Of a stretch of DNA of 64,000 nt, positions 26,056 through 35,908 are shown one piece after another. This stretch comes from Muribaculum sp. (GTDB lineage: Bacteria; Bacteroidota; Bacteroidia; Bacteroidales; Muribaculaceae). Location of the stretch: the NCBI GenBank assembly GCA_023666965.1, contig JAMPAZ010000001.1, forward strand, positions 541,838 through 605,837, in the 5' to 3' direction. How positions within the stretch are numbered: position 1 is the first letter of the stretch; each line of letters starts with the position of its first letter. Below the pieces are notes generated by a model that was not told where the DNA came from, searched no databases, and saw only the letters and a list, made by a program, of their open reading frames with translations. The translations under genes and the position numbers were made by a program.

Positions 26056-29000
26056 TTGAAAGTTATACCGTAGGCACTGTTGCTCGTCGGATATGCATTA
26101 GACGAAATGAGCGGAGTGTTAATCTGATGGTCGAAGAAGGCCGAGACGGTCACTCGCTTGCTCATAACATAGTTGGCCGACACATTGAAGCTAATGGTGC
26201 GCGAACCGGATGTGGCTTGGGTATAATTGCTCTCGATACGTCGGATCAAAGCCTGATTCTGTTGGTAGGAAAAGTCGGCATTTACTGTCAAGTCATTGCT
26301 GATGCCCTTTCCGGATCCACGCATTTTAAGCACAGTGTTGAATCCTACGATTTTATAGCCGAGTCCTACGGTGATATTTCGCGTCAGGGCCTCCACCACC
26401 TGACCCGCCCCGGAGTTAAGAGTCAACGTTCGGCCGTCACGATACTCGGCATTTATCTTAAGGTCGTTATTTAACGTCACGGCCACTCCAAACAGCGGAG
26501 CAAAGCGCTCGTTGATAGAAACAGTAGAGATATTGTAGGGCGACGACGGCATAGGCTCGCCGGTAAGCTCGTTTTGTACAAAGCCTTTATCGCCATCTAC
26601 CGAGATCCAGTTGAGATAAGACGAATATGAGCCGACCGAATAAGTACATTGGTAGGCATGTGTCAGCGTAATGTTTTTAAAATGGTTTCCTAAGGAGCCG
26701 ACTTTTGTCAATCCATCGTAGGTGATTCGCCAGTTCGGCAACACGTCCAAAAGCGAGGGGAACGGAGTCAAGTATATCTTTTTCGCATCCGTGCCGCTGT
26801 ATGCAGCCAAGAATGCCGGTATCAGCACGTCGCTTCCCGCCGTATTAACGCCACACAATTTCGGGTCAAAAGTATGTCCGGCATTCGGATTATTCTGCAT
26901 GAACCCGGTGTTAGGATATTTCATTCCGGCATACTGCGACTCTACGCGTGAAGCAATAACGGGTATGTTGGCAATAAATCTGTCGAAAGCATCGCTTTGA
27001 TAGCCCGTCTCGGCCTTTGACGAGCGCAAGGCGGTCTTTATCGCAACATGAGTCTTCGTATAGCTGCCGGTGAACGTCGTCGGCATGTTGTCATACATGA
27101 ACTGAATCTGACTCGAACGGTTGTCGGTACGGTTATTGGTCAAGCGGATTTTCAAGCCGCGCACAGGCTCAAGATCCAACTCTATATTAACCTCGTTAGT
27201 ACGCGACCAAATTGCCGGCGAAGTCTGAGATTCGTCAAGAATAAGCCATCCGCGTTCTTTGGCCTTATTGACATAGCCTTCTCCCACAAAACCGAACGCA
27301 AAGTCGAGTCCCGGAGCGAGGGGGCCATAGCTGTTGCTTTGTCCAAATGCGTCGCCTATATTGGGGGAGAACAGCGGCACGGAAAGCGAATGCGACGTAC
27401 GGTAGCGCAAGCTGACGCTTCGCAACATCATGGCAAACCGGGTAGCGTGCTCGCCGACCTCCTTCCAGACCGACTTATCTTCCTTTAGTATCTCGGTTAT
27501 GACAAATTTCAGATTTGCGTCTCCTCTCGTAAGCACTTCAACCGTGTTCGGATCCACTGTCCTCGTTTTTACTACAAACGGCTTTCCGTCGGCGGTAGTT
27601 GCCGTGACTTTCACCTTTTGATTGCGAAGGTTATGCTTTATGAACAGCGACGTATCTGCAAGAAGCTTAAATGTTCGCTCAAATTTCTTGGCACGCCGGG
27701 GGGCCGTACTTCTTCGGGAATTGCCGAACCGCTGGTTGATCTTCTTTAAATAGCTCGACTTATTGTAGAGGCTTTCAAGGTTAATGCGGCCGTCCATGTT
27801 CCACGAAGCTTGATTTCGTATCGTATTACCAATCTTGACATCATCAATCTCAGCACCTCTGTCCCACTGGTATGTGGCATTATAGCTGACATTACCCGAA
27901 AGGAAGTCGAGCACCGGAATCTGATTAAACGGAGCGCGGTAATTGGCAACGAAGTTCTGATTGTAGGACCACGGAGTTCCCAAATGCAGTATACTTTTCA
28001 GCACAGTGTCTTTCCAAGCCTTATATTCATCAGGGAACAGCCGCTTGTTGACAGCACCGATCGGCTCCTCGATTCTCGCCGAGGTGTTGGACGAGAATGA
28101 TAGAGTAAGCGACTTCGTAAGATTCCATGAGATGTTAAGTTGGCGATCCCATAGGAAATTTTTCGACACAGAGACGGGCAACTGGAACATTTGGTCGACT
28201 TCGCTTCGGGTCTGCTGTTCGTAATAGTAGCGCGACATGGTGGTCAGGAACGAAATGTTAGATGGCAAGTAATTAAACTCCCACTCCCGAAGGAACTTGG
28301 TGTGCTTCGACTTGTTTTGCCACCATCCAAACGGTCTTAAACCCTTGACATAAGGCGACCAAGAATACTGGAACGATCCGCGATAATCATTCGTGTTTTC
28401 ATACTCGGTATTGGGATCGTTCTTGTGGCGCTTATTAAACGAGAAGTTAAACGAGAAGTTTGCCGGATCCCAAGGCATCGGGTTAGCGCTCTGAATGTTA
28501 AACCGCAGACCGGAAATACTGAAACTCTTGACCGTAGTCCGCTCTACCGAATAATCCATAATAGAGTCGCGCTCATGCTTGTTAGCCGCGGCATCGAGGG
28601 CATCTTTCAAAAGCACATCCTGATCAAGCGGATTATACTTCGGAGTGGTCGTCTCGGTCGAATATGAATAATAGATGGGTGCCCGGAGCTTGGCCTTTTC
28701 AGGAATAAGCCTTCCCAAATCGGCCTGAACAGCAAAATTAAACTGCTTGTAGTCGTCCATGCGCCGGCTATTCAAGGCCTGGTCTACACCGCCGAATCCG
28801 GCAGTCTCGACATGTCCGCCAAAATTGAAGGTCGCTATATCCGACATGTTCAGATTGACGTTAGCCTTGGCTGCCCAACCTCCGCTCTCGTCAAAGTCCG
28901 TAACTTTAAGCTCGTTGACCCACACTATGCCGTCGCGCTTTGTCGTCGCATTATTGCGAATGCCTATGAGCATTACCCTGACATCGCTGAGCGACGGATT

Positions 29001-32000
29001 TCCGAGCACCGACATGCGATTTTGCTCATTATCGGGATCGCGCAGTGTGAATACGGAAGTAAAACTAACTCCGCTGCCCTGTTGATGTCGTTCTATGTTA
29101 CGCTCTTTTTTAAGCGACACGAAATTTTGAAGCGCAAAGTCGAGACGGTTAGACTCAGGCCAGACCTGATAACGGGCCTGCGACGATTCACGGTCGTATT
29201 TGCCGTGGGGAGTCAGCGTAAGAGGTATTTCATATTCGTAATAGTTGTTCTTTATGTCTGTTCCAAGACGCACGAACAGCGACAACTCGCCTGACCGCAG
29301 ATTGGTCAAGTCGTCGATCAAACTCTCGGCATGTACCCACATCTGAATGCGTTTATAGTTGCGCAGATCGAGCGAAGTATTTCTATAGACACCTCGCGCA
29401 TCTCCGGCATCAAGATCGACAACCTTAAGCGACATGGACTGCTCGTTTAGCTGGGTAATCTGCGACTGTCCCGGATCGATAATTCGGGTCACTCCCGGAG
29501 GCAACACGTAATTGACAGGTTCACGTCCGGCATTTTCCTCAATATTGACTACCGATATGTCAAGTTCGCCTTCGGCCGGTTCATCGCCACGGTTATTCAG
29601 ATTAAAGGCATACGGCCGCCACTCACCGCGCACAAGTTCAAGAGTGGCAAAGCGCAGATGGGTAACCTCCTTAAACCCGGTCATAAACATTCGGGCAAAC
29701 CTTATCGTAGAGAAATCGGAAATCGATCCTACTTTGCGTTCATAGTCGCTCAACGGTATCTTAAACTGGTACCACTCGACCTCCTGGCGGCCACCGTCGC
29801 GCGTGGGCACTATCGACACCTGCTTGTCAGTAACATAATTCTTTCCGACCTCGAGGTCTTCAGGACGAATTGACACCTTATACTGATAATACCGCTCATA
29901 TTCGTTCAGCGTGTTGTCTTGATTTATATCTTCTACATCAGGGCCTGTTTTCGACGACTGGTATAGCGGGTCCGGAGCATCCTCTGGAGAGAGAGAGTTG
30001 CCTTCGACTCCATTATAATGCTTGTATCGTTCGAGAATCGACAGGCGCTCTTCATCGTAGTCACGTCCACGGTAGAAATGGTAATTGTCGCCGGCGGGGT
30101 CGTTAAAGGGCGAGAACTGGTCGGCTTGCATTTGATCAATCACCGTAGGCGACAGTTTCATGCGCAATTTATCCAGATATTCCGTATATGAGGAGAAGAT
30201 AAACTCTTCGTCGTTTTTCAGACCGTCGAGGCCGACATCCTGAACGAGTCTCGAGCCTGAGTTATTGTCAAAAGCGTATGTCAGCGAATTTTGCGATGAG
30301 ACGCGCCCCCACACAGTCTCCTGAAGATACGAATCGTTACCGTCGTAAGGGATTCCGTTCTCATACGACTTCAGACCGTCTTTAAGTATGTCTTCGCTTA
30401 TTTCGCCAAAGTTCAGATACAAGTCACCACCCTCAGTATTTGGATTTTCAGGGTCAAGAAACGGATTCAACAGCCAAAACTGCACATATTCAATATTCGC
30501 CTGCTCGAAATTGGTGTTATCGATTTTTCTCATTATTCCGCCCCATCTTTTCTCAGGATTCAGCAGTCGTCCGGAAGCATCGATATTTTCAGCGTCAAGA
30601 TTATAGGGGCCACGTTCGGTGGGATAATACGATAGGTTCAAAGTCTGTATAATGTCAGACTCACCGTATGCAAGCTCCCTATTTGGGAAAATTTCCGTGG
30701 ATGTTACTTCGCGCACGTAGGGATTAGACTGCTGCTTTAGGTCGGAGCTGAGATAGCCCGGACAAAGCGACGAATTTCGCTGAGTGAAAAGACGGTCGAT
30801 ATAATACCACGACAATAAAGCGCGATTTTTACCATAATCAACATTGTTTGACAGCTGGGCTTCAGGGAAAAGCGCATTGTTACCACCCTCGTAAGGCGTC
30901 GAGGCCAAAGTCCAGGAATAGGGCGAACGAAGATCAATTCCCGTCTGGGTCGATTCAAAGTCGTCGACATAAGAACTACCGCTCGACGAACCGGTCTTCT
31001 GCTGGTGCGGTACGAGTTGAGCAAATTCAGCTTGCAGGCTTATCGACGAAGGTTGGGTGGCATTGACGGTGGGAATTTTATTCAATAGATTGGTAAGCCA
31101 CATGAACTGAGTGCGGTACGACATGTTAAGTCCCCACATGGTATTGTTGATGACCTCGTCGCCGATATTAACTTTCTCAGTAAGGGCTTTCTCTGAGAAA
31201 TGCATTATAGTGGCACCTATATTAAAGTCTTTATTGAACTGGTAATTAAGATCGAGCCCCAAGAGCGTCTTACGCTGGGTGCTGAACATCGACTGGTTTT
31301 CAAGCGACACCGACACACTTTGACCCGAATCTATGATACTTTGATTGGTAATGGTGACCACTCCCATGGAATAGTCTACAGTATAGTCGCTGTTCTCCAC
31401 CAAGCGCACTCCACCGGCAGTCACTACTACGGATCCGCGGGGCACATTCATCGCATTTAGACGAATCTGCGCACCGCTCGATGCCTGGTATTCACCGGTG
31501 AGTATGAACTTGTTTTTGTCGGCAAACTGGCGGGCAATGACTATGGTTGAGTCGTAAAGTTCCTTATAAACATATTGCTCGGCAATGGCCGGGTTACCGA
31601 TTACCTTCTCAAGATGCTCTCCGAACGGTTCCACGACTGGGAAAATCACCTTGCCGGTGCTCGACAAAATCGTATAGCCCTCAATGAAATCAAAAAATCC
31701 GTCAGGATTCGACGACTCATTTGAGTCTATCCGGTCAAGATTCATCACCTGCAGCAAAGGCTTGTCGCTTATACCCGGCACGGGCAGGTAGTTAATCTTG
31801 GTACCGGTGGTGTCGCTCAGATATTTAATATTCAACCTAAAGTTGCTTTTCTGAACCTGATAAGCACCTAAGGAATACACATTTTTCATCATCAGCTTCC
31901 ACACAGGCAGGCGCGGAGCCACAGTGGTGCTCTTAAGCATCTTGACATAAAGCGACTGGTCGGTGGAAGTGATGTCGGAAGAAAATTCGCCTACTTGGAA

Positions 32001-33488
32001 TACCTGACCGTGATATGTGTATTCATACGCGACGGCCAGGACTTCGTCAGAGTTAAGCGCAGACTTTATCGAGATATATCCCAACGTGGAGTTTAACGTG
32101 TATTCCGAGGACTGAAGCAAACGCGCACTCTCAACCTTCTCGTAATCGCGACCACCTTCGATTCCGTAGGACTGCAAGGGTTCAAGCACCTGGGTTATGG
32201 CATTAATATTTCTTGCTTCGGGATACTCCGACTTTAGGACGGTCAACAGATTGTTTGACGAATTTGCAGTGTTGTCGACAGCCGGATTGCCAATCCAATA
32301 GTCATTGGCAAGCACCCTGTTCTCGCCCAAATCCATAAAAGCCGCGATATTGCGCGACTCATTGTAGTTTCCACTCTTATTAGTCACCCAAACTTCTATA
32401 CGCGTAATCTGCACGCCCGAGCCTACGTAGGGCAGTTTTGAGGCAAAACTGTCATAATTATCGCGGAAAAAATGTCCCAGAAAGTAGTGGCGGTTTTGGT
32501 CGTATTCGTCTGCATTAATCGAAAATTGGGTAGTCTGCACTCCACCCTTTGTGCTGACCGACTGCGACTGGCTGTTCTGCTGGGACACAAGCGCAGTGGC
32601 CGTAAGTTTTCCGAACTGGAGTTTCGACTTTATACCGAACAAAGCCGTACCTCCTCTGACGAGCGAAGAGCCTGTGGTCATGCTTACGTTTCCGGCTTCA
32701 ATGCTCTTAACGATGTCGTCCTCTTCTCCCTCGTAGGCCAGCTTAATATTTTTCGAGTCAAAATCAAATGTGGCATCCGTATTATAGGTCATCGCAAACT
32801 TCATACGGTTGCCCACGGAAGCGTTTACCGTGGCCTGGATCTTCTGGTCAAAATCGAAGAAAGTCTTTCTGCGAGCCTGCAGGGCTATGGCGGGATTGTC
32901 TGTCTTATTGCTTCTTACGGCTGCCTGAATCTGCACCGAGCCCTGAGTCTGGAGCTGAACACCTCCGGGCCCGAATATTTTTTCCAAGGGTCCGAGAGCA
33001 AAGTTCATGTCCAATACATCGAACGGCTGCTTATCCTTGACACCCGTCACAAGTTCTGAATTCCGGCGGTTGAAATAGGACTGCATTGAACGACGCAACT
33101 CTATATCGTTGTATTGCTCGGGAGTCAGCATGAACGGCGTGGCTATCTCATAGTCGCCGACTTTAGTACGCACTATATAGCATCCGCTCTCATAGTCATA
33201 TTCAACCTCGGTCTTGACATTGGAAGGAGTGGCTAAATCAGCGGCCAATTCACTCTGTGCCAATGCTTCGTATGTAGGCGGTATTGTTGGCGTGAGATTA
33301 GGGAGTCCGGCAGAATCCATGGCAGGCATCCCTATGGCCGGAACGTCGTTGGCCGGAGGAGGCGGGGGCAACAACGTGGGATCTACATACTGTGCACGCG
33401 CAAAAAAAGCATTTGCCGACATCACCGCCAAAGTGATTCCGACAACGCCCCAGAAAACAATATATATGACACGCCTAAATCTGTCCAT
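26037..33488 (-). CDS. sprA: SprA/Sov, outer-membrane translocon of the type IX secretion system
   Basis: Giant outer-membrane protein of about 2483 residues, the size known for SprA, the 36-strand barrel that moves proteins out through the type IX secretion system. The N-terminus is a membrane-type signal (YIVFWGVVGITLAVMSANAFFA). The body has long beta-rich repeats typical of the family, including SLRYRTSHSLSVPLFSPNIG and the C-terminal INAEYRDGRTLTLNSGAGQ. The ATG at 33488 (MDRFRRVIYI) is preferred over an in-frame GTG at 33506. It follows ruvA by 54 bp, a neighbour pair seen widely in Bacteroidetes. No other type IX component or CTD-bearing cargo is in the window. Confidence 0.95.
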   Translation of the reverse strand: MDRFRRVIYIVFWGVVGITLAVMSANAFFARAQYVDPTLLPPPPPANDVPAIGMPAMDSAGLPNLTPTIPPTYEALAQSELAADLATPSNVKTEVEYDYESGCYIVRTKVGDYEIATPFMLTPEQYNDIELRRSMQSYFNRRNSELVTGVKDKQPFDVLDMNFALGPLEKIFGPGGVQLQTQGSVQIQAAVRSNKTDNPAIALQARRKTFFDFDQKIQATVNASVGNRMKFAMTYNTDATFDFDSKNIKLAYEGEEDDIVKSIEAGNVSMTTGSSLVRGGTALFGIKSKLQFGKLTATALVSQQNSQSQSVSTKGGVQTTQFSINADEYDQNRHYFLGHFFRDNYDSFASKLPYVGSGVQITRIEVWVTNKSGNYNESRNIAAFMDLGENRVLANDYWIGNPAVDNTANSSNNLLTVLKSEYPEARNINAITQVLEPLQSYGIEGGRDYEKVESARLLQSSEYTLNSTLGYISIKSALNSDEVLAVAYEYTYHGQVFQVGEFSSDITSTDQSLYVKMLKSTTVAPRLPVWKLMMKNVYSLGAYQVQKSNFRLNIKYLSDTTGTKINYLPVPGISDKPLLQVMNLDRIDSNESSNPDGFFDFIEGYTILSSTGKVIFPVVEPFGEHLEKVIGNPAIAEQYVYKELYDSTIVIARQFADKNKFILTGEYQASSGAQIRLNAMNVPRGSVVVTAGGVRLVENSDYTVDYSMGVVTITNQSIIDSGQSVSVSLENQSMFSTQRKTLLGLDLNYQFNKDFNIGATIMHFSEKALTEKVNIGDEVINNTMWGLNMSYRTQFMWLTNLLNKIPTVNATQPSSISLQAEFAQLVPHQQKTGSSSGSSYVDDFESTQTGIDLRSPYSWTLASTPYEGGNNALFPEAQLSNNVDYGKNRALLSWYYIDRLFTQRNSSLCPGYLSSDLKQQSNPYVREVTSTEIFPNRELAYGESDIIQTLNLSYYPTERGPYNLDAENIDASGRLLNPEKRWGGIMRKIDNTNFEQANIEYVQFWLLNPFLDPENPNTEGGDLYLNFGEISEDILKDGLKSYENGIPYDGNDSYLQETVWGRVSSQNSLTYAFDNNSGSRLVQDVGLDGLKNDEEFIFSSYTEYLDKLRMKLSPTVIDQMQADQFSPFNDPAGDNYHFYRGRDYDEERLSILERYKHYNGVEGNSLSPEDAPDPLYQSSKTGPDVEDINQDNTLNEYERYYQYKVSIRPEDLEVGKNYVTDKQVSIVPTRDGGRQEVEWYQFKIPLSDYERKVGSISDFSTIRFARMFMTGFKEVTHLRFATLELVRGEWRPYAFNLNNRGDEPAEGELDISVVNIEENAGREPVNYVLPPGVTRIIDPGQSQITQLNEQSMSLKVVDLDAGDARGVYRNTSLDLRNYKRIQMWVHAESLIDDLTNLRSGELSLFVRLGTDIKNNYYEYEIPLTLTPHGKYDRESSQARYQVWPESNRLDFALQNFVSLKKERNIERHQQGSGVSFTSVFTLRDPDNEQNRMSVLGNPSLSDVRVMLIGIRNNATTKRDGIVWVNELKVTDFDESGGWAAKANVNLNMSDIATFNFGGHVETAGFGGVDQALNSRRMDDYKQFNFAVQADLGRLIPEKAKLRAPIYYSYSTETTTPKYNPLDQDVLLKDALDAAANKHERDSIMDYSVERTTVKSFSISGLRFNIQSANPMPWDPANFSFNFSFNKRHKNDPNTEYENTNDYRGSFQYSWSPYVKGLRPFGWWQNKSKHTKFLREWEFNYLPSNISFLTTMSRYYYEQQTRSEVDQMFQLPVSVSKNFLWDRQLNISWNLTKSLTLSFSSNTSARIEEPIGAVNKRLFPDEYKAWKDTVLKSILHLGTPWSYNQNFVANYRAPFNQIPVLDFLSGNVSYNATYQWDRGAEIDDVKIGNTIRNQASWNMDGRINLESLYNKSSYLKKINQRFGNSRRSTAPRRAKKFERTFKLLADTSLFIKHNLRNQKVKVTATTADGKPFVVKTRTVDPNTVEVLTRGDANLKFVITEILKEDKSVWKEVGEHATRFAMMLRSVSLRYRTSHSLSVPLFSPNIGDAFGQSNSYGPLAPGLDFAFGFVGEGYVNKAKERGWLILDESQTSPAIWSRTNEVNIELDLEPVRGLKIRLTNNRTDNRSSQIQFMYDNMPTTFTGSYTKTHVAIKTALRSSKAETGYQSDAFDRFIANIPVIASRVESQYAGMKYPNTGFMQNNPNAGHTFDPKLCGVNTAGSDVLIPAFLAAYSGTDAKKIYLTPFPSLLDVLPNWRITYDGLTKVGSLGNHFKNITLTHAYQCTYSVGSYSSYLNWISVDGDKGFVQNELTGEPMPSSPYNISTVSINERFAPLFGVAVTLNNDLKINAEYRDGRTLTLNSGAGQVVEALTRNITVGLGYKIVGFNTVLKMRGSGKGISNDLTVNADFSYQQNQALIRRIESNYTQATSGSRTISFNVSANYVMSKRVTVSAFFDHQINTPLISSNAYPTSNSAYGITFNLSLTR

Positions 33489-33542
33489 CACAAAGTGGAT
33501 TCCCACTGAATTAGGCCGTCCCGTTCTCCTGCCGCAAAATAA

Positions 33543-34127
33543 CTACAGCATGGTCAACGCACGCTTTATCGCAGTCTCGACTTTCAATTCCGGCTCTGCT
33601 TCAAAAAGCTTTTTAAGCACTTTCTGCGACTGCGGACGGGGGAACCCCAACATCACCAACGCGGCAAGTGCCTCATCGAACACGTCAGAAGAGAACGACG
33701 GCTTAATTATTAACGTGTCATCCTGCGGTTTTATTTTATCCTTGAGATCAACAATGATGCGTTGGGCCGTTTTTATCCCTATTCCCTTGACATTTTTTAA
33801 TTTCGCGTGGTCGCCGGACACGATTACCTGCTCCAGTTCCGCAACAGGAATCGACGAGAGAATCACACGCGCCGTATTGGCACCCACACCCGACACACCG
33901 ATCAGATGACGGAATATCGAACGCTCGCGGTCGTCGATAAATCCGAAAAGCATGTGGGTATCTTCACGAATCACTTCATGCACAAAAAGCTTCACCTCGT
34001 CCGACACATTTTCAAGCGCGGTATAGGTAGGCAACGAAATATTGAGCATATACCCTATCCCGGCCGCTTCAACCACGGCATAAGCCGGCGTATTTTCAGT
34101 CAATATTCCTTTAATATATTCAATCAT
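33543..34127 (-). CDS. ruvA: Holliday junction branch migration protein RuvA
   Basis: DNA-binding subunit of the RuvAB motor that moves Holliday junctions during recombination. The 194 residues cover the N-terminal OB fold (MIEYIKGILTENTPAYAVVE, GIGYMLNISLPTY), two helix-hairpin-helix motifs (LIGVSGVGANTARVIL and LKNVKGIGIKTAQRIIVDL) and the C-terminal RuvB-contacting domain (DEALAALVMLGFPRPQSQKVL). It lies upstream of sprA on the same strand. In the 107 bp upstream are two hairpins that belong to the end of the TPR gene; no consensus promoter is seen there. Confidence 0.97.
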   Translation of the reverse strand: MIEYIKGILTENTPAYAVVEAAGIGYMLNISLPTYTALENVSDEVKLFVHEVIREDTHMLFGFIDDRERSIFRHLIGVSGVGANTARVILSSIPVAELEQVIVSGDHAKLKNVKGIGIKTAQRIIVDLKDKIKPQDDTLIIKPSFSSDVFDEALAALVMLGFPRPQSQKVLKKLFEAEPELKVETAIKRALTML

Positions 34128-34161
34128 AGCATAATCCGGTTAAAAGCACATATCTAAAAGC

Positions 34162-34198
34162 AAGTGCAGGGAAGCTCTTGACGGGCTTCCCCACACTT
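34162..34198 (-). terminator. Terminator-like hairpin after the TPR gene
   Basis: AAGTGcaGGGAAGC (34162-34175) pairs with GCTTCCCcaCACTT (34185-34198): 12 of 14 positions pair, around a 9-base loop. On the minus strand it is followed by GCTTTTAG, a weak T-run. It lies 36 bases past the TPR stop codon and ahead of ruvA. Confidence 0.65.
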
Positions 34199-34202
34199 TT
34201 AC

Positions 34203-34226
34203 ATATTTTCCCGAATGAGAAAATAT
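34203..34226 (-). other. 8-bp perfect AT-rich inverted repeat next to the TPR stop codon
   Basis: ATATTTTC (34203-34210) and GAAAATAT (34219-34226) enclose 8 bases, directly before the larger hairpin at 34162-34198 in the direction of transcription. An alternative CCCG/CGGG pairing is also possible. The two together may form a tandem mRNA 3' end. Confidence 0.5.
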
Positions 34227-34234
34227 CCGGGTGA

Positions 34235-35857
34235 TTACTTCAACTTATTGTCGATATAGTCACGAAGGGCTTGATTGGTAGGATCAAGTTCGTAAACCTT
34301 CTCGTAATAAATTTTCGCATTAGGAATGTCTTTCTCAGCGATATAGAATGAAGCTATCTGGCTGTAAGCCTCGTTGTACATATCCGAGCGCTTAGTCTTG
34401 TTTTCAGGATCCTTGTCGAGAAGATCAACCACCTGCATATAAGTGTCTACCATCTCCTGCGAAGGTTGGTTGTCATACTTAACGAGCATCATACGGGCTT
34501 TATTACGTACAGGGATTGGATTATCGGGCACTTTCTCAGCAACTTGCGTGATGGTCTCGATAGCCTTGTTGATGGCATTGAGCTTCTTCTCTGAACCGGG
34601 TTCAGAAGTAGCGGCCACGTTCTGATAACGGCTGGCGAGAGTCACGAGGTCGTTAGTCACGTAATCGCCACGGTCGATATAAGCCTGGAATACTTCAAGA
34701 GCTTTATCATAGTCCTTGGCACCGCTGTAGGCAGAGCTGAGCGCTTTGTAAAGATCGCCCTTTTCGGGATTGATTTCGATGGCCTTTTCGTATGCGCCGA
34801 TGGCAAGTGAGTCCTTGCCCAGCTCTTGAAGGACTTCAGCGTAAGTCGAATAGTCGAGTGAAGAGAAGTCAGCCTTGGCATTCTTGAGAGCGAAGAGCTT
34901 TTCAGCGGCAACCTCAGCGGCAGGATAGTCCTTAAGGGCGGCCTTGTCGAGGAATGCAATGCGGAGAAGCTGCATATTGTCGGGATTCTTGGCAAGAAGT
35001 CTGTTGGCAATCTCGAGGCTCTCGTCATAGTGCTGTCCATAGTATAGAAGCACGGTGTAGCGCACTTCGTCTTCTTCAAAGTGGTTAGGATTCTTGATGT
35101 AGTCGCCGTAGGCTTTAGCCGCCATTGCCCATTGATCGTTCTGATAGTATTTTTCAGCCAATTCACGCTGACCGAGGGCCGAAGTCGGATTTACCTGCAA
35201 CAATTCCTGAAGCTTATTGATAGCAAAGTCGGGGTTAACGTTAAAATATGCGTTGGCATATTTTACGTAAGCCTCCGGCAGACCCTTTGAATAAAGGATC
35301 GCATTCTCATAGTTAGCGGCGGCATCGCCCCAAGCCTTGTTGGCGGCTTCGCGGTCGCCGCGAAGCACGAATATTGAAGGCTCCTGCTTGTTGGCTTTAA
35401 ATGCCTGCTCGTCATACTTAACTATCTCTTTCTCATACTTTACAGGGTCGGTGTTGAAATATGCACGGCCGATGGCGGTCAGCACCTCTGCATCCTTTTT
35501 ATTGATCTTCTTGGCATCGTCGAAATACTTTTCCGCCACCTTTTGGTCGCCTTTCATCAAAGCAAGCTCACCCATACCCACTAAGTTAAGGGCACTGTTA
35601 GGATTAGCGGCAAGACCTTTCTCGAAATTCTGCTGGGCCGCAGTAAAGTCCTTGTCGTGGACATTGATTGAACCCAAATAGTAATAGGCCAAAGCCTTGT
35701 CCTCGGGTGCAGTGGTCGACGGCAAGTTGCGTTCAAGTAAAGTCTTGGCGTTTACCAACTGATCGGCCTTGAAATATTCAACGCCGTCCTTGTAGCCTTG
35801 AGCCGATGCACTCAACGCCCCGGCAAGAAGCAAGGAAAAGAGAAATTTCAGTTTCAT
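34235..35857 (-). CDS. Exported tetratricopeptide repeat protein
   Basis: A 540-residue periplasmic or outer-membrane-associated protein with a signal peptide (LFSLLLAGALSASA, then QGYKDG). The mature chain is made of TPR helix pairs throughout, such as ALAYYYLGSINVHDKDFTAA, LNLVGMGELALMKGDQKVAE, SLAIGAYEKAIEINPEKGD and AKIYYEKVYELDPTNQAL. TPR arrays scaffold protein complexes; no catalytic domain is seen. It is the last gene of a three-gene run, 51 bp after a PstS-like lipoprotein. In several Bacteroidetes such proteins sit next to TonB/ExbB-type genes, but none is present here, so the partner is unknown. Two hairpins follow its stop codon. Confidence 0.85.
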   Translation of the reverse strand: MKLKFLFSLLLAGALSASAQGYKDGVEYFKADQLVNAKTLLERNLPSTTAPEDKALAYYYLGSINVHDKDFTAAQQNFEKGLAANPNSALNLVGMGELALMKGDQKVAEKYFDDAKKINKKDAEVLTAIGRAYFNTDPVKYEKEIVKYDEQAFKANKQEPSIFVLRGDREAANKAWGDAAANYENAILYSKGLPEAYVKYANAYFNVNPDFAINKLQELLQVNPTSALGQRELAEKYYQNDQWAMAAKAYGDYIKNPNHFEEDEVRYTVLLYYGQHYDESLEIANRLLAKNPDNMQLLRIAFLDKAALKDYPAAEVAAEKLFALKNAKADFSSLDYSTYAEVLQELGKDSLAIGAYEKAIEINPEKGDLYKALSSAYSGAKDYDKALEVFQAYIDRGDYVTNDLVTLASRYQNVAATSEPGSEKKLNAINKAIETITQVAEKVPDNPIPVRNKARMMLVKYDNQPSQEMVDTYMQVVDLLDKDPENKTKRSDMYNEAYSQIASFYIAEKDIPNAKIYYEKVYELDPTNQALRDYIDNKLK

Positions 35858-35908
35858 TTCTTTTAATCTGTTTTGTTTGTTGTAAATATGATTTTATTGT
35901 TGTTTCTA

